Positions 34,974-44,400 of a stretch of DNA of 64,000 nucleotides are shown here, piece after piece. Positions within the stretch are counted from its first letter, which is position 1. Every line of letters starts with the position of its first letter. The position numbers and the translations under genes were made by a program. Below the pieces are notes generated by a model. The model was given only the letters and a program-made list of their open reading frames with translations. It was not told where the DNA came from and searched no databases. Origin of the DNA: Denitromonas ohlonensis (lineage in GTDB: Bacteria; Pseudomonadota; Gammaproteobacteria; Burkholderiales; Rhodocyclaceae); assembly GCF_007625205.1 (NCBI RefSeq), contig NZ_VMNI01000006.1, positions 62,001 through 126,000 of the forward strand, given 5' to 3'.

Positions 34974-36223
34974 GCGGGCCTCCGGTCGAAAAAGCGGCGG
35001 GTTTCAAAAATGCCGTCGGCCAGTTTGGCGCCACGGCTGGTCAGATGGCGCTTGAGCACCAGGTCAAACAGAATCGGATTGTGGTCGCGGACCGCTTCGA
35101 GCACCGGCACGGCCGCCGCATCCAGCATGTTTTCAGCCGCCAGTTGCGCGGGCGAGATCAGCGGGAGGATACCCGGCAGCGGGTAGTCGGTGCCAAACAG
35201 CAGGCGATTATGCCAGTGTTGTTGCTCGATGATTTCGCGCAGCACCGACAGATCGCGATTGCGCAGCGTGATGGCGGAGATATCCGCAAACAGTCGGTCG
35301 GCGTACTCCGGTGCGGCCATCAGGCGCTTGAACAAGTCAAAGCTCGGCAGCTTCGGGCCGTCGGGCCCGCGGTCGAGATCCACATCCTCGCCAATGCTCG
35401 CGCAGTGCGCCATCACCACCCGCACCCCGGCGTCAAGCGCCCGGCGCAACCGCAGCGGGTTGCCCCAGGCCGGCTGGCCGAGGCCGTGCACCGCCTTTTC
35501 TTCGCCGGCATGCGAGATCAGCGGCACATCCAGCCGAGCCAGCGCCGCGTAGAAGCGATCGCATGTTGGCGACGCGGGGTCGATGCCCATGGCCGGCGGC
35601 AACCACTTGACCGCCCGCGCGCCGGCCGCCACCGCTGTCTCAAGCGCGGCGACGCTGTCTTCACGATAAGGATGGATGGAGCACACCCATTCGAAGCGCT
35701 CGGGCAAGGCGTCGGCCACCTGTTGCGCATAGGCATTGGGCACATAGAAGGCCGACTGATCGGGCTGCGCCACGCCGTGTTCGTCATGCGCGTGATCGAA
35801 GGCGAAGAGCATCAGCTTGACGCCGGCGGGCATCGCGTCCATCAGGTTGTGCAGGCGCGCGACATAGCTCTGATCGACCTGCCCCGGCGCGTCGTGAGCA
35901 CAGCCGGCGTTGAGGTAGAACAGGCGTTGCAGGTATTCGAGCGGATGCAGCGGGCTGAGCATGGTCTCGGAGATGGTGATGCCGCTACCGCCATCGCCCA
36001 CCCCGGCCAGATGCGCGTGGCAGTCCCACACCTCGGCCGGATCGAGCCCGGCCCAGGCGGCGCGGATGATGTCGTGGTCGGCAATCTCGGCCGGCAAGGT
36101 CGCGCGGCAGGGATTGACCAGCCACGGCTGGCCCAACTGCCATGCCGCGGTACCGATCGCCGCACCGGAGAGACCACCGAGAAGCAGCCGGCGACGCATC
36201 GGGGAGCGCACGGTCGTGTTCAT
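34970..36223 (-). CDS. Tat-exported amidohydrolase (amidohydrolase_2)
   Basis: 417 aa from the ATG at 36223. A twin-arginine signal near the start (SPMRRRLLLGGLSGAAIGTAAW) suggests folded export. Metal-dependent hydrolase features: VWDCHAHLAGVGDGGSG (HxH), VKWLPPAMGIDP, VPLISHAGEEKAVHG, VVMAHCASIGEDVDLD and LLFGTDYPLPG with the final Asp. The substrate is unknown; the family includes decarboxylases and lactonases. The start overlaps the stop of the regulator gene by four bases, and its stop overlaps the MFS-acyltransferase start. Confidence 0.83.
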   Translation of the reverse strand: MNTTVRSPMRRRLLLGGLSGAAIGTAAWQLGQPWLVNPCRATLPAEIADHDIIRAAWAGLDPAEVWDCHAHLAGVGDGGSGITISETMLSPLHPLEYLQRLFYLNAGCAHDAPGQVDQSYVARLHNLMDAMPAGVKLMLFAFDHAHDEHGVAQPDQSAFYVPNAYAQQVADALPERFEWVCSIHPYREDSVAALETAVAAGARAVKWLPPAMGIDPASPTCDRFYAALARLDVPLISHAGEEKAVHGLGQPAWGNPLRLRRALDAGVRVVMAHCASIGEDVDLDRGPDGPKLPSFDLFKRLMAAPEYADRLFADISAITLRNRDLSVLREIIEQQHWHNRLLFGTDYPLPGILPLISPAQLAAENMLDAAAVPVLEAVRDHNPILFDLVLKRHLTSRGAKLADGIFETRRFFDRRPA

Positions 36224-36969
36224 ACCCCCTCCCCCGTCCGCTGCATCTGCTTGAGCGCCGGCATCAGCCACGAGCGCATGCCGATCACCAGGGTGAAGGG
36301 CTGGCGCTGGGAGGCCGGGAGCTTCTGGTCAGCCAGATGCTGGTTGGAGAAGTCCTGACAGATGCGGGTCAGCCGGTCGCGGAAAGCGGCGGCGAGGCCA
36401 CGGCCGATCTCGCCATGCACCACGGTGAGCATTTCGGATTCGCCATCGAAGCCGCCGGCAAAGTAATCCTGCAGCACCTCCTGGCGGAAAAAGGCCATCA
36501 CCGGGCCCTGCGGCAACCAGCGGAAACCCTTGGCTACCTTGAGGTGGTAGCGGTTGCCGGGGCGCAGGTCGATGATGCCGAGCCGGTCGAGCGCCGCCAG
36601 GCAACGCACGCCGTCCGCTTCGGTCAGCGCGTAGGAGGCGAGAATCTCGGTCAGCGACATCTGGCTCATCACGCAGATGGCCACCATCAGCAGCTGTCGG
36701 TCGGCCACCACGGCGCGCTCCTGGGCAAGCGTCAGTTGTTGAAGCAAGGGCTGGCTGTCGGCCACCTTGCGCGCCAGGTCGGCAAAATCCAGCCCCAGGG
36801 CATGGCAAATCGCATCAATCCGCGACAGCGGCAGATCGCCATTGGCGGAGAACATGCGCTTGATGCTCGATTCGGCCATGCCGAGCCGTTCGGCCAACGC
36901 GGCATACGTCAGCCCGCTCGCTTTGAGTTCGGCCTTGAGTGCGACAACGAGATCGGCGGTGGTGCTCAT
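36220..36969 (-). CDS. Cro/CI-type (XRE) transcriptional regulator
   Basis: 249 aa. An N-terminal HTH (about 10-65: LTYAALAERLGMAESSIKRMFS, LSRIDAICHALGLDFADLAR) is followed by a region without a familiar ligand domain, including LTEADGVRCLAALDRLGIIDLRPGNRYHLKVAKGF, a winged-helix-like stretch, and a helical C-terminus. It overlaps the amidohydrolase by four bases, so it is likely to sense or control the same pathway. Promoter region: the 108 bases between 36970 and 37077. Confidence 0.85.
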   Translation of the reverse strand: MSTTADLVVALKAELKASGLTYAALAERLGMAESSIKRMFSANGDLPLSRIDAICHALGLDFADLARKVADSQPLLQQLTLAQERAVVADRQLLMVAICVMSQMSLTEILASYALTEADGVRCLAALDRLGIIDLRPGNRYHLKVAKGFRWLPQGPVMAFFRQEVLQDYFAGGFDGESEMLTVVHGEIGRGLAAAFRDRLTRICQDFSNQHLADQKLPASQRQPFTLVIGMRSWLMPALKQMQRTGEGV

Positions 36970-37041
36970 GGCGTGTGACCAGTCGAGAAACGATGGTCAC
37001 AGTCTAGCCAGAGATCACTTTAAGTCCAGTGCAATAGTCAC

Positions 37042-37062
37042 AAGTATTGAATAACGATACTT
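37042..37062. repeat. AAGTAT-N9-ATACTT inverted repeat in the regulator's promoter region
   Basis: AAGTAT and ATACTT arms are separated by nine AT-rich bases between the DUF3750 stop and the XRE gene start. It could be the operator of the XRE gene or a weak terminator for DUF3750. Only one copy was noticed. Confidence 0.35.
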
Positions 37063-37077
37063 CTAGTGGCCTGAGCC

Positions 37078-37839
37078 TTACTCTTCGCTCATCCCGATCC
37101 GCCCCACGCCGGGCAGCTTGAGCGCCGGCGGCGACAGATCGAGTCCGAGCGACAGGCCCAGCAGATTGATCTCCAGCCCCTCCTCTGCGGCGAGCGTCAC
37201 CCCCAGCAGCCCGGCCAGCGACACCTGGAAGCCGCCGCCGCTTGGCGCGCGGGCGAACACGCCGGTGTCGGGCAGGTAGTCCTTTCCGATCGCCGTGGGC
37301 GGCAGATCGAGATGCAGTTCGGGCACGGCACGGCCGAGATACGCGATGAAGGTGTTGCTGTTCGGCCCCGGCCACACCCGGTATTCGTGCTGGTGCGGAT
37401 AGGCCGTAGCCGCGGCGCGAAGGCGTTCGATCAGCGCGTCGACCTCATCACCGCCGCGCAGCGCGCGGATCAGCGTCGGCGCGTTGCCATACCAGTAACC
37501 ATCGGGTACGCCCTCGCCCACACGCACCGCGTTGCGCCCCTGCGACACGCCCCAGCCGACCACTTCAAAACGGGTGTAGGCGTCGGCGCCTTGCGGCTTG
37601 GCGGCGATCCAGGTGTGCACACCAAACGCACCACGCCAGCGGAAGGCACGCGCCGCATACACATGGATGACCGCCTCGGGCGTTTGGGCCGGCAAGGGGG
37701 CGATGCCGGTACTGTCGCGTCTTGCCGTGCGCCAGTCGGTGGCCTGCGTGTCGTCGGCCAGATGCCGGGCCACGGCCACGCCCAGCGGCGCCAGAAAGAT
37801 GGCAAAAATGACAAAGAAGTAACTCAAGGCTCGCATCAT
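37078..37839 (-). CDS. DUF3750 family protein
   Basis: 253 aa. N-terminal signal/anchor helix (about 5-25, YFFVIFAIFLAPLGVAVARHL). Typical DUF3750 features: VIHVYAARAFRWRGAFGVHTWIAAKPQGAD, YTRFEVVGWGVSQG, DGYWYGNAPTLI, YRVWPGPNSNTFIAYLGR and KDYLPDTGVFARAPSG. The WPGPNSNTF block recalls peptidase-like folds, but no activity is established. Single gene. Confidence 0.85.
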   Translation of the reverse strand: MMRALSYFFVIFAIFLAPLGVAVARHLADDTQATDWRTARRDSTGIAPLPAQTPEAVIHVYAARAFRWRGAFGVHTWIAAKPQGADAYTRFEVVGWGVSQGRNAVRVGEGVPDGYWYGNAPTLIRALRGGDEVDALIERLRAAATAYPHQHEYRVWPGPNSNTFIAYLGRAVPELHLDLPPTAIGKDYLPDTGVFARAPSGGGFQVSLAGLLGVTLAAEEGLEINLLGLSLGLDLSPPALKLPGVGRIGMSEE

Positions 37840-37944
37840 GGCGCTAAGCGTTCCTGTTTTCTAGACTTAGGATTGGTCCGACCTCGGCGCAACAAGTTCG
37901 CTGCCGACACATAAATCGGTTTCCTGTCGGGCCGGGAGTCTCTC

Positions 37945-38313
37945 ATGACACGACTGAAACTCACGCTGCTCCTGCTCACGACACTCTGGCACGGCCCGTC
38001 GGTCGCCGCCGACGACTGGCTGACGAATCTGCAAAAAGGCGACTGGCAGAAGGCCATCGAAGGCGTGACCAGGGAAGCGGCCCCGTCACGCACGCAGCGC
38101 TCGACCGGCGCGCCCCCGGCGGCGACGCCGCGCGCCACACCGCAACGCGCACCGGCCACGACCGCCGCCCGCACCCGCGCGCGGGCGGCGAGAGAAGCGC
38201 GCGCGGCGCAGCGGGCCGCGGCGAGGGAATCCCGCAGGGCGGTCAACAGCCGCCGCGCGACGCCCCCAAGCGACGCCGACCGCGCCGAGCGCCGACGCTC
38301 ACGCAGCCGCTAG
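37945..38313 (+). CDS. Small secreted Arg/Ala-rich hypothetical protein
   Basis: 122 aa. Signal peptide 1-22 (LTLLLLTTLWHGPSVAAD), a short globular part DDWLTNLQKGDWQKAIEGV, then about 80 residues of low complexity dominated by Ala, Arg, Thr and Pro, with a strongly basic end (RRSRSR). Could bind polyanions such as DNA or exopolysaccharide; that is speculation. No clear ribosome-binding site (GGGAGTC at a suitable distance). It overlaps the argP stop by 15 bases. Confidence 0.55.
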   Translation: MTRLKLTLLLLTTLWHGPSVAADDWLTNLQKGDWQKAIEGVTREAAPSRTQRSTGAPPAATPRATPQRAPATTAARTRARAAREARAAQRAAARESRRAVNSRRATPPSDADRAERRRSRSR

Positions 38314-39189
38314 CACCGCCCGCGCGCCATCGGCCACGGCGTCCGACAACTTCGCCATCAGTGGCGACTGCACCTGCCAGTGATGCCAGTAAAGCGCGAT
38401 ATCTTCGGCATGGCCGGGCGCGGCATCGACCAGCGTGCCGTCGCTCAGTTGCGCGGCAATCTGGATAGCGGGCACAAATCCGTAGCCCAGCCCCGCCGCC
38501 GCCATGGCCCAGAAGCCCTCGGATGAGGGCACCACATGCTGCGGATACTGCCCGGCGTCGAGTCCGAAATGCTGGCGCAGGAACAAGTCGTGCATGTCGT
38601 CATGCCGGCCAAACACGATGCCGGGCGCACGCGCCAGCGCCTGCCGGGTGAGCCCGCGCGGGAAGTGCCGCGCACAGAACTCGGGCGAGGCCACGCACAG
38701 ATAGCGCATCACCCCGAGCGGGCGCACCGCACAGCCGCGCATGGCGTCCGGCCGGGTGCTGACGCAACCGAGCACATCGCCACCGGCGAGCAGCGCATGG
38801 GTGTGATCCTGATCGTCGACCACACAATCGAGCACCACCGCTTCGTCCTTCACCACTTGCCGCACGGCCGGCAAAAACCAGGTCGCCAGCGTGTCGGCGT
38901 TGACCCCGACCGACAGCCGCACCGGCGCATGCGCCCCGTCGCCGGCCAGCGCCCGGGCCGCCTCGGCCTCGATCAGCCGAAGCTGCGCCACATAGGGCAG
39001 CAGGCGCCGACCCGCCGGCGTGGGCTGCACCGGCTTGCTACGCACCAACAACACCTGGCCGAGCTCGGCTTCGAGCAGCTTGATGCGCTGAGAGACGGCG
39101 GACTGGGTGAGGTTCAAGCGACGCGCCGCAGCCTCGAAGCTGCGCGTTTGCACCACCGCATCAAAGGCTTGGTAGCGAGCGTCAATCAT
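38299..39189 (-). CDS. argP: LysR-family regulator ArgP
   Basis: 296 aa from the ATG at 39189. N-terminal winged HTH YQAFDAVVQTRSFEAAARRLNLTQSAVSQRIKLLE and a LysR substrate-binding domain. It is divergent, with a 117-base gap, from a LysE/ArgO-type exporter, the arrangement expected for ArgP/LysG: the regulator senses Lys/Arg and activates the exporter. The gap contains an AT-rich stretch (39190-39228) suitable for a LysR-type site. Confidence 0.9.
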   Translation of the reverse strand: MIDARYQAFDAVVQTRSFEAAARRLNLTQSAVSQRIKLLEAELGQVLLVRSKPVQPTPAGRRLLPYVAQLRLIEAEAARALAGDGAHAPVRLSVGVNADTLATWFLPAVRQVVKDEAVVLDCVVDDQDHTHALLAGGDVLGCVSTRPDAMRGCAVRPLGVMRYLCVASPEFCARHFPRGLTRQALARAPGIVFGRHDDMHDLFLRQHFGLDAGQYPQHVVPSSEGFWAMAAAGLGYGFVPAIQIAAQLSDGTLVDAAPGHAEDIALYWHHWQVQSPLMAKLSDAVADGARAVLAAA

Positions 39190-39306
39190 TAGAATTTTTT
39201 CACTGAACAGAATAAATTTAATTCTACTTAACCATGGATCGCACCGCAGCGACAATCTCGTCACCTCTCCGGCAAACGCCGGCCCCCTCTTTGCAGGACG
39301 ACAGCG

Positions 39307-39912
39307 ATGACCAGTGTTTTCTTCAGTGGATTTGGTGTAACCGTCGGGCTGATCATGGCGATCGGCGCGCAAAACGCGCATGTGCTGCGTCAGGGTCTGC
39401 GCCGCGAACATGTGCTGCTGACCGTCGCGGTCAGCGCGATGTGTGACGCGGGCTTGATTCTGCTGGGCATGGCCGGCGTCGGTCCGTGGCTGAGCAGCAG
39501 CGCCACGGCCATGGCCGCGGCCAAGATCGGTGGCGGCGTGTTTCTGCTATGGTACGGCGCTCGCGCCGCACGCTCGGCCTGGCGGGGGCATGCGGGGATG
39601 AACACCTCGGGCTCGCAGGCACTATCGCGCCGTCAGGCACTGGCCGCGGCGGCCGGGTTCAGTCTGCTCAACCCGCATGCCTATCTGGACACCGTGGTGC
39701 TGATCGGGGCGGTCGGCGCGACTCAACTCGAAGCGGCGCGCCCCGCCTTCACGGCTGGCGCCATCGCGGCCTCGTTTGTCTGGTTCGTGCTGCTTGGCTA
39801 TGGCGCGCGCTTGATGGGGCCGCTGTTCCAGCGCCCGGTCGCCTGGCGGGTGCTCGACAGCATCGTCGCGCTGACGCTGTGGAGCATCGCCGCCAGTTTG
39901 CTGCTGGGCTGA
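39307..39912 (+). CDS. argO: LysE/ArgO-type amino-acid exporter
   Basis: 201 aa, six hydrophobic helices. Starts VFFSGFGVTVGLIMAIGAQNAHVLRQGLRREHV, which matches the conserved N-terminus of the LysE/ArgO family (GAQNA.VLRQG). Also FSLLNPHAYLDTVVLIGAVG, with the conserved NPHAYLDT. Exports L-arginine or L-lysine. Divergent from argP. The last base adjoins the convergent crotonase gene stop directly. Confidence 0.93.
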   Translation: MTSVFFSGFGVTVGLIMAIGAQNAHVLRQGLRREHVLLTVAVSAMCDAGLILLGMAGVGPWLSSSATAMAAAKIGGGVFLLWYGARAARSAWRGHAGMNTSGSQALSRRQALAAAAGFSLLNPHAYLDTVVLIGAVGATQLEAARPAFTAGAIAASFVWFVLLGYGARLMGPLFQRPVAWRVLDSIVALTLWSIAASLLLG

Positions 39913-40713
39913 TTACGTGCCCTTGAAACTGGGCTTGCGCTTGTCCAGAAACGCGGTCACGCCCTCGGCAAAATCGCCGGTGGCGCTGCACCGCGAGAAG
40001 GCCTCGGCCTCGCTTTGCAGCTGGGCTTCGAGCTGGTTGTCGATGCTCGCGTTGATCAAGCGCTTGAACTCACCATAGGCATGACGCGGGCCGGCCTTGA
40101 GGCGGGCCACCAGCGTATCGACCGACGCGTCCAGTTCGTCGGCGGGCACCACCCGGCTGACCAGGCCGAGGCGCAAGGCCTCGTCGGTCTTGAAGCGATC
40201 CGACAGCATCAGCAACTCCAGCGCCTTGCGCCGGCCGACGACCCGCGGCAAGAAGTAGGACATGCCGCCATCGGCCGACAAGCCGATCGCCGCGTAGGCG
40301 GTGGTGAACACGGCGTCGTCGGCGGCCACGGCCAGATCACAGCCGAGCATCAATGACAGACCAAAGCCCGCGCAGGCGCCACGCACCTTGGCGATCACCG
40401 GCTGAGGCAGCGACTGCAGCGTCTCGACGGTCGGGTTGATGTGATGCACGATCATGGCCTTGAAGGTGGCCAGCCGCGCCTGCGGCGTTTGTCCGAGCTG
40501 GCGGGCGAAATCATTCAGATCACCGCCGGCCATGAAGTGCGCGCCGGCGCCGGTAACCACGACCACTTCCACATCGGTGCGAGCCTTGAGCGCGCGGGTG
40601 GCCGCGGCCAGATCTTCCATCATTTCCAGCGACAAGGCGTTGAGCGCCTCGGGGCGGTTGAGCGTGAGCGTTGCGACGCCGTCGACGACATCGAGAGTGG
40701 CGGTATTGGCCAT
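39913..40713 (-). CDS. Enoyl-CoA hydratase/isomerase family protein
   Basis: 266 aa from the ATG at 40713. Crotonase fold with the CoA-binding/oxyanion segments VTGAGAHFMAGGDLNDFA and VRGACAGFGLSLMLGCDLAVAADDA. At the usual position of the catalytic Glu pair it has SADGGMSYFLPRVVGRRKALELLML, so it resembles PaaG-like isomerases more than canonical hydratases. The substrate is unknown. It stands apart from the fad block at 47-63 kb, divergent from the rhomboid gene. Confidence 0.85.
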   Translation of the reverse strand: MANTATLDVVDGVATLTLNRPEALNALSLEMMEDLAAATRALKARTDVEVVVVTGAGAHFMAGGDLNDFARQLGQTPQARLATFKAMIVHHINPTVETLQSLPQPVIAKVRGACAGFGLSLMLGCDLAVAADDAVFTTAYAAIGLSADGGMSYFLPRVVGRRKALELLMLSDRFKTDEALRLGLVSRVVPADELDASVDTLVARLKAGPRHAYGEFKRLINASIDNQLEAQLQSEAEAFSRCSATGDFAEGVTAFLDKRKPSFKGT

Positions 40714-40888
40714 GGGGGCTCCTTGGCGGATTCGGTTCGGTGGGGCGCCGGCGACCCTGCGCGGCAGCGCCTGCTGTGCCCAACTATACTGCGCCTTTCG
40801 GCGGCCCGCTGCCGCGGTGCTTGCCGGCACTGGAACCTGCGACGCCCGCCCGCACTCTCACCCAGGACTTTTCTGAGGAATCCGCCGT

Positions 40889-41470
40889 ATGCCACCGGTC
40901 ACCCGTGCATTGATCATCAGCACCGTGCTGATTTTTTTGCTGCAACTGAACGGCGGCATGGTCTATCTGACGCCCTTTGCGCTGTGGCCCACACTGGGCA
41001 ATGTGCTGACCGCCCCCTGGCAACTGGTGAGCTACAGCTTTCTGCACGGCGGGATCGGTCACATCTTCTTCAACATGTTCGCGGTGTATATGTTCGGCAG
41101 CGAGCTGGAGCGCGTCTTTGGCGCGCGCCGCTACGCCATGTTGTGGTTCGCCGGGGTGATCAGCGGGGCCTTGGCGCAGATCGCGGTCGGCATGCTGTTT
41201 GGCTCACAGGCGCCCGTCATCGGGGCGTCGGCCGGCGTGTTCGGGCTCCTGCTGACCTATGGCGTGCTGTTTCCGAAGCGCCGTGTGGTGCTGCTGATCC
41301 CGCCGATCCCGATGCCGGCGGCGCTATTCGTGGCGCTCTACGGCGCGCTCGAACTCTTCCTCGGCGTCACCGGCCTGCAAACCGGCGTGGCACATTTTGC
41401 CCACCTGGGCGGCATGCTCGGCGCAGGCTTGATGCTCAGGTACTTTTGGTCGTCTCGACTTCGGCGCTGA
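40889..41470 (+). CDS. Rhomboid intramembrane serine protease
   Basis: 193 aa with six membrane helices. Catalytic Ser114 in VIGASAGVFGLL and His172 in HFAHLGGMLGAGLM; the supporting HGGIGHIFFNMFAVYMFGSELE (His53, His58, Asn62) is present. It cleaves single-span membrane proteins within the bilayer. TGAGGAATCC precedes the ATG. The last 35 bases overlap the convergent GGDEF/EAL gene. Confidence 0.95.
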   Translation: MPPVTRALIISTVLIFLLQLNGGMVYLTPFALWPTLGNVLTAPWQLVSYSFLHGGIGHIFFNMFAVYMFGSELERVFGARRYAMLWFAGVISGALAQIAVGMLFGSQAPVIGASAGVFGLLLTYGVLFPKRRVVLLIPPIPMPAALFVALYGALELFLGVTGLQTGVAHFAHLGGMLGAGLMLRYFWSSRLRR

Positions 41471-44400
41471 GCCAGGTGTCGGTAAACACCCTCGCCGGCA
41501 CCGGCTTGCCATAGAAGTAGCCCTGCAAAATGCGGCACCCCCCGGCGACGAGAAAATCGCGCTGGGCGGCGGTCTCCACCCCCTCAGCGACCACCGCCAT
41601 CCCCAGGTCGCGGGCCAGCGACATGGTGGCGCTGGCGATGGCGCGGTCTTCGGCGTCGTCGGGCAGATCCTTGACGAAAGAGCGGTCGATCTTGAGCCGG
41701 TGGATCGGGAAGCGCTTGAGATAGGCGAGGCTGGAATAGCCCGTGCCGAAATCATCCAGCGCGAGCGTGAAGCCCATGTCGCGCAGGCCCCACAGCCGAT
41801 CGACAATATCGCTGCCGGCCTGCATCAGCGCGCTTTCGGTGATCTCGAGTTCGATCTGGGCCGGGTCGGCGCCGGTCTCGTCGAGAATGTCCTTGAGCCG
41901 CGTCTCGAAGCCGGCATGACGGAACTGGATGGCCGAGATGTTGATCGCCACGCGCACATCGGGGCGCCCCTCGCTCGCCCACTGGCGCTGCTGACGACAG
42001 GCCTCGCGCAGCACCCAGTCGCCAATCGGCAGAATCAGGCCCGAGGTTTCGGCCACCGGGATGAAGCGGTGCGGCGGCACCTCGCCCAGATCGCGGCTGG
42101 TCCAGCGCAGCAGCGCCTCGCAGCCCACCACATGGCCCTCCGGCATGCCCATCTGCGGCTGGTAGTGCAGCGCCAGTTCGTTGCGCTCGATGGCGCGGCG
42201 CAAAGCGGTTTCGAGCATCAAGCGCTGATAGGCCTGGGCGTTCATGCGATCTTCAAAGAAGCGGTAAGTGTTGCGCCCCGCATCTTTGGCACCATACATG
42301 GCCAGATCGGCCTGCTTGAGCAAGCTGTCGACATCACAGGCGTCCTGCGGGTAGAGCGCTATCCCGATGCTGGCCGACACCACCAGTTCGTGCCCCTCGA
42401 TCGAGAAAGGCGACACCAGCGCCGAAGTGATCTGGCGCGCCACGGCGGCGGCGTCTTCGGGCTGTCCGAGCCGCGGCACCAGCACCACGAATTCGTCGCC
42501 GCCGAGGCGCGCCAGCAGGTCTTCGTCACGCAGAACGGACTTCAAGCGATCGGCAACCGCCCTGAGCAGCAGGTCGCCGACCGGATGGCCGAGCGAATCA
42601 TTGACCGTCTTGAACTGGTCGAGATCGAGAAACAGGACCGCCAACTGGTCGCCATGGCGCTCGGCGCTATTGAGCGCCTGCGCCGTGTTGCGCATCCACA
42701 GGGCGCGGTTGGGCAGTTGGGTGAGTCCGTCGTAGTGCGCGAGAAACTGGATATGCGCTTCGGACTCACGCGCCAGCGTCACGTCCTGCACCGTGCCGCG
42801 CACCCGCAAGTCGCCATTCGGCAAGCTCACGCTCTCGATCTGGAAGTGACCAATACACGCCGCCTCACCCCCACGGGAAAATCGTGCATCCAGGGTGGCG
42901 GCGCCAACGGCATGGCGCAGGCGGTCGATCGCTTCGGCCAGGTGGTGGCGATCATGCTCGGCCACACAGGCCAGCATGCTCGCCAGGTCGGTCGGTGAAT
43001 CGACCGCGAGACCGAGCAGGCGACACAGCTCATCAGAACAGCGCAGCCCCGACGCCCCGTCCAGCTCCCAGCTCCCCAGCTGCGCAATCGCCTGCGCTCG
43101 GGCCAGCGCGACCTGCTGTTCGCGCAGGCGTTCGCTGGTGGCCGCCAGCTGTGCAGTGCGCTTGCTGACCAGCCCCTCAACCTGGAGCGTATGGGCGCTG
43201 GTCAGCAGCAAAAACGCGCCCAGCATGCCGACGGCCAGCAGGTTGGTCACCAGCGCAATCCAGACCACCCACCCGCGCTGCAAGGAGGCATAGCCGGGCA
43301 ATGCCGAGACGCGCACATCCCAGGTGCGGCTGGCAAAGCTGAAGTTGTCCGCCAGATTCAATCCGTCCGCGGCGCTCAGATCGCGCTCGCACCCAGCGGG
43401 GCCGTATAAGCGCACCGGGCCCTGCGTCGGGTCCAGGTCCGACATACACAGGCGCAGATGGGGCGACAGGCGATTCTCGATCGCGGCGTCTACCGTGTCC
43501 CCCAGGCGCAAGGCGACATACGCCATGCCCAGGCGCTTCGGCGGACTCTGCCCGAGCTCGGTGTCGAACACCGGTTGGTAGATGACCACACCGAGCTGGT
43601 CACCCGTTTCCTGCTGCAGCCGGATCGGCGGTGTCGCCACGGGCAGTCCTGTCCGCTCAGCCTGCTCCAGGGCCACCCGCGCAGGCCCGAAACCCAGCGG
43701 GTTGAGCCCGATCACCGCGCGATTGACGGCAATGGGCTCGGCATAAACGATCGGGTAGTAGCGCGGCGCCGGTTTGACCGCCAAGGCGTGTCCGTCGTCA
43801 TCGCGCTCAAAGATGTCAAAGTCTTCACCCAGCTCGGCACGCATGCGCTGCATGAAGGCCGGGCGCTCCGCTTCGGTCACGCTCGGCGCCCAGCCCATGA
43901 CTCGCAAGCCCTGGTAACGCGCAAACCAGGGTTGGCTGAACAGGCGGAAGGATTGCACATCGGCACCGCGCTGCACGGTGGCCATACGCTCCAGCGCCTG
44001 CAAGGCATCGAGATGGTCTTTGACCCGCGTGAAGATGCGCCCCATCAAGGCATTGACGTCACGCTGGAACTCATCTTCCAGGCGCTGCTTCTCCCAACTG
44101 CCAACCTGAAAAATCAGCAAGGCCATCATAAGCAGGGCAAAACACATCGGCGGCGCGACGACGCGCCTGCGGGGCGCCCAGGCGTCTCTCGGGCGCCCCA
44201 GCATCACGAAAATCAGCGGCACACAAATGAGTACGCCGAGCGAATCGCCCGCCCACCAGTTCCACCAGCTGAACGCCGCCTCTTCCATCGGCAGCGAGCC
44301 GGTCAATACCAGCACACCCACGCCGATACTGGCATTGATCAGGCAACTGATCGGCCCCGCCAAGAACAGAAAGGCCATGATCTGCCGGGCGCGATCGAGC

